Positions 23,366 to 36,384 of a stretch of DNA of 64,000 nucleotides are shown here, piece by piece. The stretch covers positions 2,852,001 through 2,916,000 of the forward strand of contig NW_026870037.1 of NCBI RefSeq assembly GCF_029168945.1, in the 5' to 3' direction. Numbering within the stretch: position 1 is the first letter of the stretch; each line of letters opens with the position of its first letter. The stretch is from Cannabis sativa. Taxonomy: Eukaryota; Streptophyta; Magnoliopsida; Rosales; Cannabaceae. The notes beneath the pieces were generated by a model that saw only the letters and a program-made list of their open reading frames with translations, did not search any database and had not been told where the DNA came from. Both the position numbers and the translations under genes were made by a program.

Positions 23366-26300
23366 TAGCTTCTGTAACTTTCCTGAACTTTTTGTTAAAT
23401 ATAAAGATGTAAAGAATAATCCAAAATCCCGATATAGGATATCGCTTAGATAATTATAATCTGTTCAATAGGAAGTTAACTTAGGAACACCAAGCCAAGA
23501 CTGACATGGATAAACATTTTGTACTGTTCTCATATGCTGTTTATTGCTCGCGTGATTTTCATTGGTTTGTTATGTGGCTTCATGACCATAAGTGAAAGAG
23601 AACTACTATTCTCGTACTTGAAAAAAATTGAACACCAAGCCAAGACTGACATGGATAAACATTTTGTACTGTTCTCATATGCTGTTTATTGCTCGCGTGA
23701 TTTTCATTGGTTTGTTATGTGGCTTCATAACCATAAGTGAAAGAGAACTACTATTCTCATACTTAAAAAAAAATTGAACTTTACCATTTTGATTAGCATC
23801 GTTTTACTCATACGAGAGCTGTGTTTAGCTTATTGAGAGAGTTATTTTGGTTTTGAATTATTCAATTTGATCGATCATAGAATTACTATTGTCTTTCAAC
23901 AGTCACCAAAGGCTCTTTTTTTGATAAGCAACAGGTACTAAAGTTGAAGGAATTTTACGACAGTGTGCAGATGTTGAGGAAGTAGAACGAAGAGTACAAG
24001 AATACGAACAAGGTATTTGCTTCAGGCTGGCTACAATATTTCCACGATCTCTTGTTTGACTGCAAGAACATTAAAAACATCTTTCAAGAATTGATAATTT
24101 GTTTCTAGTTTTGCTTATGATCTTGGATTTTTATAAACATACAGTCCTAAATGAAATTGTACAATGTTTTGTTGTTTGTAGGCAAGATTGAATTTGATCC
24201 TAATGAGGATGCTCATGTGGTTGGTGACTGTATTAAGGTATTTGTTTCAAGTAATACTATCTGTGACAATTATGCTTTATCCATTGATTTCAATAATCAC
24301 CAAGTCCCGTTGGCAGTATGTTCTGCGAGAGCTACCTTCTTCTCCAGTATCAGCACCTTGCTGCACTGCCTTGTTCGAGGCATATAGTAAGTTCTTACTT
24401 TTTTGTTCATTTTATATTTATGTTTCATGTTATCTTTCTTGTAATAGCTTAAAACAAAATTATAGTAGCTTAAAACACTGCCTTGTTCGAGGCACATAGT
24501 AAGTTCTTACTTTTTTGTTCTTTTTATATTTATGTTTCATGTTATGTTTCTATTATGTTTTTTCTATAATAGCTCAAAACAAAATTGTAATAACAAGAAA
24601 AATGATAGACTGAAGTTCTTGGCTTCTCAAATAAATTTGTATACCTTTTCCAAGTGGCAATTTAATAGGAAGGTACTGTAATTAAAATACATTAATCAAA
24701 TGAACTAAAGGAAAGTTAAAAATACGGCATTTTCAACTTTAGAATAGTTTTATTGATTGTTGGTAGAATTTGTTACTTCCTCTTATTAGGGTTTATCAGC
24801 AATAAAATATTTAATTTTTATTGTTTTTGTTTACCTTATTTTATTTTCTATACTTTTCATCTTATCCCAACATTTTAAGATCTTCTCATTTTATTCTTAA
24901 AACATGTTACCAGGCAAGAACATAGTATTGAAGAAAGGCCTTAAATGTATTAATCCTTGTTTAAGAATTTATAATTTATGTATTGCTTTATTATTATTAT
25001 TATTATTTATTTATTTATTTTTTTGACAAAATGCATTGCTTTATTAATAGTTGTTAAATTTTACAATTTGTGATAAAACCAAACAAATTGTGGCTTTATG
25101 AATACATTATGAAGAGGGGTTTGAAGATATTCCTGAGAGATTGCAATTTTATTTTGTAGAGTTTGGCTATTGTATTTTGCTCTTTGTTGCTGGGTGAATC
25201 TTTATTTATTCCTCATTTCTAGTTAACTCATGATTAATAACACAAGTAGTTTCGTTTCAAAGAAAAAAAAAAAAGAAAGGATTTGCACATGTGAATTTAG
25301 GTGAATTACTATCTATTTGCTTATGTGGCTTTGCATTTTTTGCTTCGTTTTCAGAAATTGATAGAAAGGAAGCTCGAGTGAGTGCAATGCGCTCTGCAAT
25401 CTTTGAAACGTTTCCTGAACCAAACCGCCGATTATTGCAAAGGTATCCCTCTACTCCTCTCTTTCATGATATCTCAATGGATGCCTAGTATTCCTCTTCA
25501 AAAGGTAATCTTTGACTGTAACTAAATTAGGTGTCTTCATATCTATTTCTTTCACAGTATATGTGATAACTGAAATGATATTCATCAACACTTTGTTGGT
25601 TTTTATTTATATAAATTTGGAGGAGATTTTTTTTGGGAAAACAAATTTTTAGAAGTTCTTCATTTCATGGTTAATTATAGTATGGTAGACTAGAGTAGAC
25701 ATTTCACTAAATGTCAACTTTGCCCCTTGCCTGGCGTGGTGATAAAACCAAGTGAGAAAAGGAAAAAATATATAGAAGCGGAGGAATAACTCATAGAGAG
25801 TCATGGAATATAAACAAAAAAGATGAACTGGTGAGAGGAAATTTGAATTTTTTATAATTCCATTGACATTTGCCTAAGCAATTGATATAAGAAGACTTAT
25901 TTGGCAGATGTGAGGGCTTAATTTTTGGTTTTTTTTTGTGATGTTTGAGTTTAATCAAACTGTTCTTAGTGCCACCATTTTTGTTGTTGTGTTGGTTTGT
26001 GATGATGCCCGAATGTATTTACCCTTTCTTGTTTAGGTTTATTGTGCATGTATAATCTGATAGGTTGGGTTGAAGTTTGTTAAATTTTGGGTTTCATTTG
26101 AGTTTTCTGGTTTGAAAGCTTCAACGAGATGAAGTTAAAAATAAAAATATATTAGTTTTAATATTAGTTTACTCATTTTTTTTTTATTTAAAATCAGTTT
26201 ACAAGAGGTTTGCAGCTGGTACTTTAATTAGACCTTTGAACAGGGAAAAAAATATCAATTAAGGAGTAAATGGAAAAAACAGCATGTCTCTGAGAATCTT

Positions 26301-29300
26301 TTATTCTTACCATAATAGCCCACAAATTTTCTTTAATTTATTTGAATTCTTGACGGAGAACAAATAAAAAAAAGAAATGAAAACTAAAGTAATGGAGTCG
26401 ATAAGTTGGAGTATTATCGGAAAATACTTTTGCTGCCTGAAAACTATTTCTGTACATTTATTGATATATATCGATGGGCATATTATATGTAATCTTTTTG
26501 ATGAACCCAAAATATCTGGCTATTTTGGGATATATTGGTTACACTACCAATTTTTTTATCTTATTTATATATTTTGAATTTTTTTTTATTAAAGTTATTT
26601 TGAATTATTGTCACATATATATGAAAATCTAAGATCAAAAATCATATATAGTCTTTCTTACAAGATTGAAAACTGTGTTTTGATTAAACAAAAAATATGA
26701 ATATTGAGTATCTGTAGACTGTAATTCAGGTGTATATATATTTATAGAGGTGCTCTATTTACTTGTTTTCGTCTTCATAAACATTGATTACTATTCTATT
26801 TATTATACTCTCTATTACTAATCTATATTTCTTATTATTTTCAGTAAAAAATATTTAGCTTGATTCCATGTGATACGTGTCTAATTTTATTGTTGTAATT
26901 GTTCAATTTTATTCTCTTTGAAGATTTTCTTTTGTATATTTAATAATATATATCTGGTTTTTTTTGAAATTTCCATCTAGATTTTCCAAAAGATATTTTC
27001 CATAACATTATAGTGCCAATATTTTCTTCCGTGGTTTGTACTACCTGCTTGCCTATTCTCCAATTTTGACTGTGGAGTGACTTCTGCTTTAATGAGAAAT
27101 CTCCTGCTGCTTGTGATACTCATTATGTACTTGGAATTTATATTTTTTCATGCTTCATTTCTTAATTACCTTTGTTTAATTTTGTATCTCTACCAACTCT
27201 AATTGGAAATCTTCATATGCAAGTAACAAGTTAATTATGCCCCTTTTGCAGAGTACTGAAGATGATGCATATTATATCATCTCATTCTCATGAGAATCTG
27301 ATGAATCCATCTGCTGTTGCTGCATGCATGGCGCCCTTGCTTTTACGTCCTCTATTAACTGGTGACTGCGGATTAGATGATTTTGATGGTAATGGTGATA
27401 ATTCTGTCCAGCTTCTTGCAGCTGCAAATGCTGCTACTAATGCACACGCAATTGTTACGACACTCTTGGAGGAGTATGAAAACATTTTTGATGTAAGTGG
27501 TTCTTATCCTGTTGTCAATCCTTATTTTCTGGCCATGAAGCAAACATTGGCATGAAGCATAATGCTTTAGAAATTAAATTATGTTGCTTACCTATTAGAT
27601 TTTTATTCAGGATGAAAATCTACAAAGATGCTCAATCTCGGCTGACTCGCGGATTGAAAACAGCGGGAGTGAAGAATCTACTGATGATGAAAATATTGAT
27701 ATGAAAGATAATGGTTATCATGATGCGGAAAATGAAGTAGATCCAGAAACAGATGATGATCCTGAACGTGTACATAGTGGGAAATTAAGTGAAAGCAGTG
27801 GTTATGCTGGCAGTGATCTCTATGACTATAAGGTCAACTTTGTTTTCTCCATTATATTATGCTCATATACATGATTGTCTTACAATAAACAAGTATGCGT
27901 CCCTAGATATAAATATGTTTTAAGTACATTAATTTTGTATGTGTTGAATGTTGTGGAGAATTTTCTAAAAATAACTGTCTTTTAAGAAAAATTGACTAAT
28001 TACTAAGGTTTCTGTTTAAATATGCATCTAGTTGGCCAGTATCCCACTCAGTAACTTAACGCTATGTTCTGCTGCGACCAAAAGAAATATGTTGGATCAC
28101 TTAGGAATTTACGATACATGCAAGTTACTTCTATGAACATTTTAATTGACAAACACTTCATTTTATGTACACAGACATTTGGGGTTGATGATTCAGATGT
28201 AGGTTCACCCAAAGAGAATCATGCTTCTGCAGAGGGTTCAAATTTATGCGTTGATCCCCAACAAGTAAGAGATCCAATAGCTCAATTGATAGAAGAACAA
28301 GGTGATCAGAAGAAAGGTAATGAAAACTCAAATGAGTTGGATCATCCAAGTACTTCACCAGCTGGTGAATCTTACCGATCAATGGGGGAGATCCTATCAT
28401 CAATGGATCCAGGGCATCCCTTACCTTTGTCTGGTCTTGAATCAGGTCCTGGAAAGGCTATGAATAAAGTCAGTGGTGGTACCAATCATAATTCAAAACG
28501 ATCAACATTCTGGGGAAGAAGCAATGTGAGTACCGTGCTTGATACCCTGTACTTCTTACATGAACTACTAGTGTTTCATGATTTGTTTTGCAGTTATCAA
28601 TGTGTTATAAAATCAAAATGGTTTTTTTTTTTTTTTTATTTTTCTATTTTCTTTTCTCATTTATGCATCATTCTCTACTCTAGAAAATAATTTTATTTAT
28701 GGTAAAGATTGAGTTATTTGGGTCGTGCTGAAGCTGTATAGGTTATTATTACTATTCTCTTATTTGATTCATGTTGCATTTTTAAAATTCAGTAATTGTT
28801 GATTAGTATAAATTGTTATGCAGTATGATACATATAATTAACTAGGCCATATGTTTACTGATTATAGGAGTAAGACATGCCCCAAGAAATAGACCATATT
28901 TTTACACATGCTGACATGGCATATTACGAGATTGAAATTTAGTGTAATATTTGTTTCCATAATGGTTACATAGCATACTTGCTAATATTTTCTTTGTTTT
29001 CAGAATAAATAAATAAAAATTCTTCTTTTTCATCCTTGTCTCTCAGTAAGCAATAAAGCTGTATACCTGTATTTGGTCAGCAAGGGGTTAAGTGTGGATA
29101 AGAAAAACACACAAAAATAAAAGTCTAAAGTGGGGTAGAAGTAGAACTAGTGAAAGTAGTCCTTAATATGCCTTGATTCTTAAAGTGCAAGTACTTATTC
29201 TAGTTTTTCTATGCTAATAACAGTTGTATTCATAGTAATACTAATACTTGTTCTTTTGTGGTTTTTAAATCCATGGTGGTGTTCTTTCATCCATTGTTGA

Positions 29301-30444
29301 AATGTCACGATTTACAACAAAAGTCTAAGAAGAGTTGGTACAATAAATTAGTCACATAGGAGGAACTAGTCATTAGTCAAATACAGTGTACTTTCTAGTA
29401 ACTTTTCCTTTTGTTTTTGTGAAATTGGTTCCTCACCCTGCAGTATTGAAGGGAACTATAAAACTTTCTATGTAGGAACATAAGAGGGACTTGAACCTCA
29501 AACTTCTTAGGAACAAGCCACATACTTTACCATTTGAGCGTGAGCCACCATTCTTTGGTAGTTACTTCCAACTATGATTTGACAGAAGTTTTGTTGAAGT
29601 TCTAATATGAGAATAGTTCCAAAATAATTAAAAATGAGAAGGCATAAATTGCATCAATTTCAATTTGGTAGCTCTCCATTAATGCCGAATTGTATAAAGG
29701 AAAATTCAGTTTGAATAAAAATTTCTTCAGGTTCAAATCTCTGTTTGAAGTTATGCTGAATACCATAAATTTGATAGTCATTTTTTATAAAAGAATTATA
29801 ATAAAGGGGAAAATTATGTATTATTCTATTATACTGATGCCGTTTAGTATTATTCTATCATTGTTATCTTGACCATGTTTTACTTTCAATTTGCTTTTGT
29901 TTAATTATGTGTTTAATTTCTTGTTTAATGAATATCTGATTTCAAATTCCAAAAAAAAAAATTGTGTATATTGTTTATTGATATATGAATAGCAGTACAA
30001 CCTTCGATATATGTAGTATTTTCAGTAGACTAAGGAAATATCCTTAAATGTTAAACATATAATCAGCTTAACTGGGAAAGAAATAAACTATATTTACATC
30101 ACATCCACACTTAACATAAATAGACTAAGAAATCTTCCAACACTAGTTTTAGAATTTATTATTTAATTATATAAAAGATTCGGTGTAGCTTGGTTTATTT
30201 GACAATATCGTACGGAGATAACTTTTACATTTATTAATGATTGCTCTTGTTCATATGCGTATGCTTAGTGTTTTATTATAAGAAGAGGACCTGAGCAGAA
30301 GTCTAAATTTTATGATATTTAATATGAAAAGACATTTAATTCGCTTATGATGGTCTTCTTGCAGGTTAGAAAGACACCATCAATGGAATCAGTTGACTCT
30401 TCTGGAGAGGAGGAGTAAGTTTCTCAATTTCGGGTTTCAAACTT

Positions 30445-30485
<41 letters not shown>

Positions 30486-33400
30486 TATGCAAAGTTCATT
30501 CATAATGTTTAAGTATTATGTTTTATGACATCATTATGCGAGTTAGTTTAAAAAGAACTCATGACATTCTCTTAGGAAATTTTAAATCTTTATGTTACTG
30601 GTATACTTGTAAGGCGTGTTAATTGTGTTAGCTATGAGGTATAGTGTTGGTTGTTTTTCTTATTTGTAACTTTTGCTACTCCTAGAGTGAGTTGGTCTGA
30701 TTGACTATCAGTTTCTAAAGGAATGAGATTTTGACAGCAAAAACTGGGCTTTGTCAGGCAAATATATATCTTTTAGTTAAAGAAACTATGTTGGTCATTT
30801 CTAAGATCTCTGACTTTAAATATTAAAAAATTATTGTACAGCTTAAGCAACTTCTTGTTGAGTTCTCATCTCTGTTGTATACTTTATTACAAGTAACCTA
30901 AATTTATATGATTTTGTAGGCTTGCAATCCGAAGGCTTGAAATTGCGAAAAATGACTTGCAACACAGGATTGCAAAGGAGGTATAATTCTTTCCCTAAAT
31001 TATTAAATAAAATACACTGGAAGCTGTTGATATCGCTAACTGAATTTGTCACTTATTATAGGCCAGAGGAAATGCAATTCTACAAGCTAGCTTAGAGAGA
31101 AGGAAGCAAGCATTGCATGAGAGACGGTTGGCACTTGAACAAGACGTACGATTCTTTTACTTGTTGCACTTTCTTCCCTAGGTTTATGTACAGCCTATCT
31201 GCTTTAGAAGTTCATATTCCCTCAGATCAAGTATTTTCCATTGGATATATGCTTGCAGTTTTCATAAAAAAGCATAAGCATGTGTTAGATACTGCATTGG
31301 TGACAAGGCCACCTTATGCTTAGGTCTTTATGCATTCTTTTGTTTAGAGGAGTTTATGAAATGAAGTGAGGTGTCAAAAGTGTAGGGTGAGAGTGTGTAA
31401 GCCAAATTTGTAGTGTTCTTATTGTTAAAGTGGAAAATCTTTACAAGGGTACAAGACAGGCCCTTGTCTTTGTGGAATAGTTTCTCCACTGTTAGTTTTT
31501 GTGGGGCATGCTTGCATTATCTTTTACTTTCCAATTTTCCTTGCAGAACCTATATATTCGTGTTTACATTTTTTTAATTTGCTTTGTTTTATTAGCCCGT
31601 CCAACCATTGGGGTGAACAAATGTCAAAGGAGCAGGTTATTCTTTTATGTCTCCTTTTAAGCATGCAATTGGAGAATATTTTTTTTTCTTGTTGCCCCTT
31701 CTTGAAACAGAAGGGCCTATTAAGTGAGTGCCTTGGTGACTGAGGCATATGAGTTATGCTAAAATAGTTTTAAGTGTCAATATATGCTGTTATGCATTTT
31801 TTTTTTCATTTTTCGTGTGTTAATATATGATTATTTTATTCTGTTTCATATATAAATCAGCACAAGAATAATAATGTCAGTACTTGATGCTAACATCTTC
31901 CTGTAAAAAATCTACATTTACGATCCATCTCAACTTCTGTTACTGGGAATGTGAATGCACCTGTGAGCAACAGCTAGTTTATATATTATGTCTAAAGTCT
32001 TCTACCTTTGTAATGACTGCAGGTTTCAAGATTGCAAGAGCAGCTTCAAGCTGAGAGAGATCTTAGAGCTGCACTGGAAGTTGGTTTGAGCATGTCTACC
32101 GGACAGTTTTCCAGTTCCCGCAGCATGGATTCCAAGGTTTATGCAGCTCAACTTACTTGTTTCTTTCAAATGCTTGTGTAATACAAATTCTTATTGCTAA
32201 ACCTGATGTGAAGACAAGGGCTGAGCTAGAGGAGATTGCGCTTGCAGAAGCTGATGTTGCCAGATTGAAGCAGAAAGTTGCAGAACTCCATCATCAACTT
32301 AATCAGCAGCGGCAAAATCATTATGGTTCCTTGTCTGATGCATGTGATCGTTATCAACATGTTCAAACTCATAATTCTCAGCAGTGAGTAGAAATTACTC
32401 TGTTATTGTTATACTTGGGATGTCAGTGTCTTGGGTTAATTCAGAAAGACTATAATAGGCCCCCAATATTGTAAATATGCTAGGCCTAATAAGAAAGTCC
32501 TTTCATGTCATTGATTTTTTTTACCCTATTCTTGTGTGAGTATAATTAGTTATATTCCAGCTAGGTATTTAGTACTTTAAATCTGTGGGTATCAATTAGG
32601 CATGTGGGTCCTTATGGATTTGAATTGGGTGAGTGGAAGATGTCTCAAATTACCTCCAACACTCGTACCAGATTTTACCTGTTCAATACAGAAACTCATT
32701 CACTCTATCATTATCACTATCTTTCTCTTTCATGCTGATATTCTATGTTTCTGCACTATCGTTCTAAAATTAAGGTCCTGTCAGATTATTCTGAGGTCTT
32801 ATGGTTAAAATGTTTGGATTGATGTCTATCTCCATTTTTATGCTCTGGAACTTGCAAACATCTTATGTTCACATATCACTATCTCCTTTACACGCACTAC
32901 ATTATACATGACATTGACATGCATTGCTAATGTGGAAGTGCATTTTTATTATAATTAATTGTAATTTCTCTCTTTGGTTTTCTGCAGAAGATTTCTTCAG
33001 CAAGATTTTGACACAAGTCTTGCTTTCTGTAATCATGAAAGGAAGCAAAGGACTACTGAGGTAGGTCTTTTAAGCTTCTGCCATTTTTGTTTAGTTCAGT
33101 CAAGAATATATTACCCTAGAATTTGATAATCATTTTATCTTGCTCCTTCTGTTTGTCTTTGTGCTTTCTTCTGAGGCTCCATGGTTTTGCTTAATTATTA
33201 GTGAAGTAAAAATTACCAAGGATATGTTTACAGTTAGTGGGTTGACTTAACTGTGTAGTCCTGAGCTGGAAAAAAAGCATTCAAATGATGCACACAAGGA
33301 AAAAAGAAAGTGTAGTCCTAATTTTAGCGCTTCCTCTGTTCTATACCTTTCCACTTGTCTTTCTCATTTTGTTCTGTCTGAAATAAGTAAATTTAAAAAT

Positions 33401-34117
33401 TAAAATCTTTTAATGGTAAGGTTTGTCTAATTTTTAGTCAAGGTGGACTTGGCGAAATACGACATACATGTTTCGTAGCAGTTTTCTTAAAAATAGCATA
33501 GTTCACCATTATTTTCCCTGTGCCCTGCTTTGCTATCCTGTACTTGTAGGAAATCCTTTTCCCAAATACACACCAATATTAATCCTAATTCCTTCCCAAC
33601 AGGAAAGTTTGTTGGGAACTGATTGGAGAAATATGAAAGGACAAGTATTGTCATCTGGTAGCATCAACAGGCAGCCAGGTCGGAAACCATTCATGGAATC
33701 AACTAGTTTGAGTGATTCAAAGAGTACAGAGGCATCCACCAGTATGTCAGTGGACGATCTTTCAGCTGTTGATTCTGCTGCAGTGCCCTCCACTTCTAGA
33801 GCAGCTGAAGTAAGACAGTTTCTCAAACCAACATTTAGGCTCAATTTACGAAATTTGCTGTCTTTTGTGTTACTGCTAAGTGACTCATGCCTCCGCTGAT
33901 TACTGTATATTTCTAATCATCTGCATCCCATTTGTTCTAGGTGGCAGATTATCCAAGACACCCATCTTCTGCTTTAGTCGAATTGACAACACGACTTGAT
34001 TTTTTCAAGGAGAGACGTTCTCAACTAATGGAACAACTTCATAACCTTGACTTGAACTATGGTACAACGTCAGCACAAGACTTTGTGTATAGACCATCAT
34101 CTCCTCCATGGAACTGA
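20061..34117 (+). CDS. REN1: Rho/ROP GTPase-activating protein with PH domain (REN1/PHGAP family)
   Basis: It stimulates GTP hydrolysis by plant ROP GTPases, switching off polar-growth signalling; the PH domain suggests membrane targeting. Coding exons: 20061-20114, 21142-21178, 22003-22079, 22293-22363, 22446-22524, 22642-22789, 22891-23010, 23935-24012, 24182-24237, 24317-24386, 25355-25442, 27252-27492, 27611-27832, 28175-28525, 30365-30414, 30920-30980, 31062-31145, 32023-32136, 32214-32383, 32988-33060, 33603-33809, 33941-34117. All junctions are GT-AG and all phases join, giving 875 aa. The PH domain is at about aa 19-130 (WKSWKKRWFILTRTSLVFF). The RhoGAP domain is at about 165-370, with the arginine finger in GILRQCADVEEVE (about R204) and EAY/FPEPNRRLL further on. 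An acidic/Ser linker is followed by a C-terminal coiled coil at about 575-760. The N-terminus and length resemble Arabidopsis PHGAP1/2 slightly more than REN1, so the paralogue is not settled. Confidence 0.93.
23486..23775. repeat. 145-bp tandem duplication in RhoGAP intron 7
   Basis: Two adjacent copies (23486-23630 and from 23631) begin AACACCAAGCCAAGACTGAC and end near TTGAAC. They differ at only a few positions, so the duplication is recent. It lies wholly in the intron between coding exons 7 and 8. Confidence 0.85.
24364..24557 (+). repeat. Duplicated 3' end of RhoGAP exon 10 with its splice donor
   Basis: CACTGCCTTGTTCGAGGCA, the donor GTAAGTTC and following intron bases (24364-24445) are repeated 112 bases downstream (24476-24557) with few changes. 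The second copy is CACATA|GTAAG at 24498/24499. The first copy gives the frame-preserving junction with exon 11. The second donor would add 112 nt and create a stop at the junction. Confidence 0.8.
29430..29565 (-). mobile_element. tRNA-derived SINE-like sequence in RhoGAP intron 14
   Basis: On the minus strand, GTGGCTCACGCTCAAATGG resembles an A box. About 35 bases later GGTTCAAGTCC is a perfect RNA polymerase III B box (+ strand about 29492-29502). This pairing is typical of the head of plant SINEs. Boundaries and target duplications are not resolved; a tRNA pseudogene is the alternative. Confidence 0.55.
30447..30480 (+). repeat. Poly-T run in RhoGAP intron 15
   Basis: An uninterrupted run of about 34 T lies just downstream of the exon 15 donor. 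It could be a decayed retroposon tail or a slippage-prone mononucleotide repeat. Confidence 0.8.
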
Positions 34118-34510
34118 TGTCGAGAAATGATGATGCTCACCAAATGAGTCAAGCAAAATAGTTTGACACCTTGCTGTATATCCTTCAATTATGCTTGCAT
34201 ATGTTAATATCCTTTGTAGTGATATAATTCACTGGTTTTTCATATTTAATTTTTTTATTTCGTTGGAGAAGTTGTGTCTGGATCCCTTATGAATAGGTGT
34301 TTTGGTCTCTCTGTCTGTTTTAATTTTATTATTATTTCTTCCTTTTGGGATTTGTAAACAGAGCGTTCTTTGATGTGTCTATAGTAGGCGTAAGTAATAT
34401 TATTGAGCACAATGTTGTAAGAGAAACAGTTTGGAATCGATTTGTGCAATGCTCTTATTTTGCCATTTTGTGGAATCACATTGTGTGTTTTTTTTTTTAA
34501 TAAAATCACT
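34118..34510 (+). other. RhoGAP 3' UTR region with AATAAA signal
   Basis: After the stop codon there is a T-rich stretch typical of plant 3' UTRs. A canonical AATAAA lies at 34499-34504. The exact cleavage site cannot be read from sequence. The minus-strand frame at 34255-34557 is an antisense chance ORF. Confidence 0.4.
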
Positions 34511-35637
34511 TGTATTGTTAAGTTGGTTAAATAATGGGTTTTATTAGGGTTGGACATCCGATGTACTCTAATTTTTTTTTTTTTCTAATTCGATCTAATT
34601 CAATGAGTAATTAGACTTCAAAATCTAATCCTCATCCAATTTAATTAAATATCAAAATCTAATCATCTAATCTAATTAGTAATTGGATTACATAGAAGCT
34701 TTTAATTGGACATTTAATTTTTAATATTAATTTAAAAATATATAAAACTAAAAGATACTATTTATTTAAAGGGTAAATACTATTTTGGATCTTGTGTTTT
34801 GTAAAAGTTACTAAATTGGACTCTCAGTTTTGTTAAATGACAAAATGGACTTTGTATTTTTCAAAATAGTACAAATAGAATCCTGAAGTGTTTTTTTTTG
34901 TTAAAATAAAACTTAATAATAATCTGACCTATGATAAAACTGATTAAATTTCAACATTTGTTTATGTTAGGAATTGTCTTTAAGTTAGTTATTGTAGAGG
35001 GTGAAATCTACAATTACGAAATTTGGGTACTAGCAACCTGTCAACAACAAAGAGAGAGACAAAAGCTCAATTGGGAGCAACGGTGGGGTGTCAGCCAACT
35101 TCGATGCTCAAGTTAGTATGATTGTAGTAAAAAATAACAAAAACAAAAAATAAATGAAATGTAAATGGTAGCCGGACGGATGAGTGGATAAGCGAACAAA
35201 CGGACTAAAGGAACAACTATGGTGGTGAGGCTTAAGAGAAAAGTTTAGAAAAGACGACTGTCTGCTTGAGCAAGTGAGTAGTGTGAGTATCGAATCTTCG
35301 ATGCCCTGTGTCTACCTTATGATTTTTTTATCGTGTGTCCTCAGTACCGTTGCCCTCCGTCCACGTCACCCATCAGACTCGTTCAAGTTGGTTGCTTTCC
35401 TAATTTTAAGGGAATAGTAACTGTCTTTCTGACTGGTTCAATATATACTTGGTTCCACCCGTTTGGCTGATTGGCTAGGCTTGGACCTGGTTGCGGGGTG
35501 AACTGGCTCATGGCCCATAAGTTCACATGTTTGTCTATTTCAAGGCCTAATGAGTTTGTCTGGCTACTTTATTGGGCCTAATAATATCGGGTTCATTACT
35601 GATGGGCCCGTCTCACTTGCATATTAGGCTTCTTAAA
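34511..35637. other. Repeat-rich spacer without genes
   Basis: It is AT-rich with a short stretch of CTAAT/ATTAG words (34580-34690). Next comes a MITE-like stretch (about 34787-34925) of repeated 'TTGGACTCT...TGGACTTTG' words. A GC-richer part at about 35160-35330 might be tRNA-derived but has no convincing A/B box pair. No coding region is supported. Confidence 0.4.
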
Positions 35638-35950
35638 CATGTTGTAAATATTAAGCAATTTTTTACCTCTACAGTTTGTCCCTCACTCTCCAACGAGAAT
35701 TCATTCTAGTTGGGGAGTTAATAATATCAAATTAGGTGCTACTGTTGAATAACCTGGGTGTTGGCCAAGTGGTTTACCTGCTTAAGTCAAATTAGGTGCT
35801 ACATGTTGTAAATATTAAGCAATTTTTTACCTCTACAGTTTGTCCCTCACTCTCCAACGAAATTCATTCTAGTTGGGGAGTTAATAATATCAAAATAGGT
35901 GCTACTGTTGAATAACCTGGGTGTTGGCCAAGTGGTTTACCTGCTTAAGG
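35638..35950. repeat. About 164-bp tandem duplication
   Basis: Copy 1 starts CATGTTGTAAATATTAAGC at 35638 and copy 2 at 35802. Both contain GGGTGTTGGCCAAGTGGTTT, which resembles a tRNA A box region (TGGCCAAGTGG). Only a few differences separate the copies. No clear B box was found, so the SINE origin is uncertain. Confidence 0.75.
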
Positions 35951-36289
35951 CAAGCGGTGTATGCGTGTCTTGCTGTTTGAGATAAGAAAATTGCATGAAT
36001 GGTTCAAGCATGGCGATTGAGTAGTCCTTGTCACATGCGGGTATGTGGCTATCTTTGCTGAGTAATATTTGTGTGAATAATTAGTTCTTCAAAGGGTCTC
36101 TTTTCTAAACTAAGTCATCTTGTTGGTCTAATCAGTTAGACAGACGCTTGGATATAAATTGCTTATAAAAGTCATACATTGGGCTAAATAAAAATATTTG
36201 GCTGTCTATTTCAAAATACGAGATGAGAGGAGTAGATAGACGTACATATATATGAGGTGTAAGGAAATAGACATTTGGTTACGTAAAGA

Positions 36290-36384
36290 GATAGATATAT
36301 ATATATACATATGTTGTAAGGAGATAGACATATATATATGTTGTAAGGAGATGGACATATATATATGTTATAAGGAGATAGATA
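36290..36384. repeat. AT-rich minisatellite next to a solo LTR
   Basis: About three copies of a unit like ATATATATGTTGTAAGGAGA end exactly at the solo LTR start (36385). The unit is close to 27-30 bp with small changes. Confidence 0.65.

Noticed and set aside
28064..28690. 208-aa single frame as a stand-alone gene
   Set aside because: Its middle is coding exon 14 of the RhoGAP gene; the ends are intron sequence read through the splice sites.
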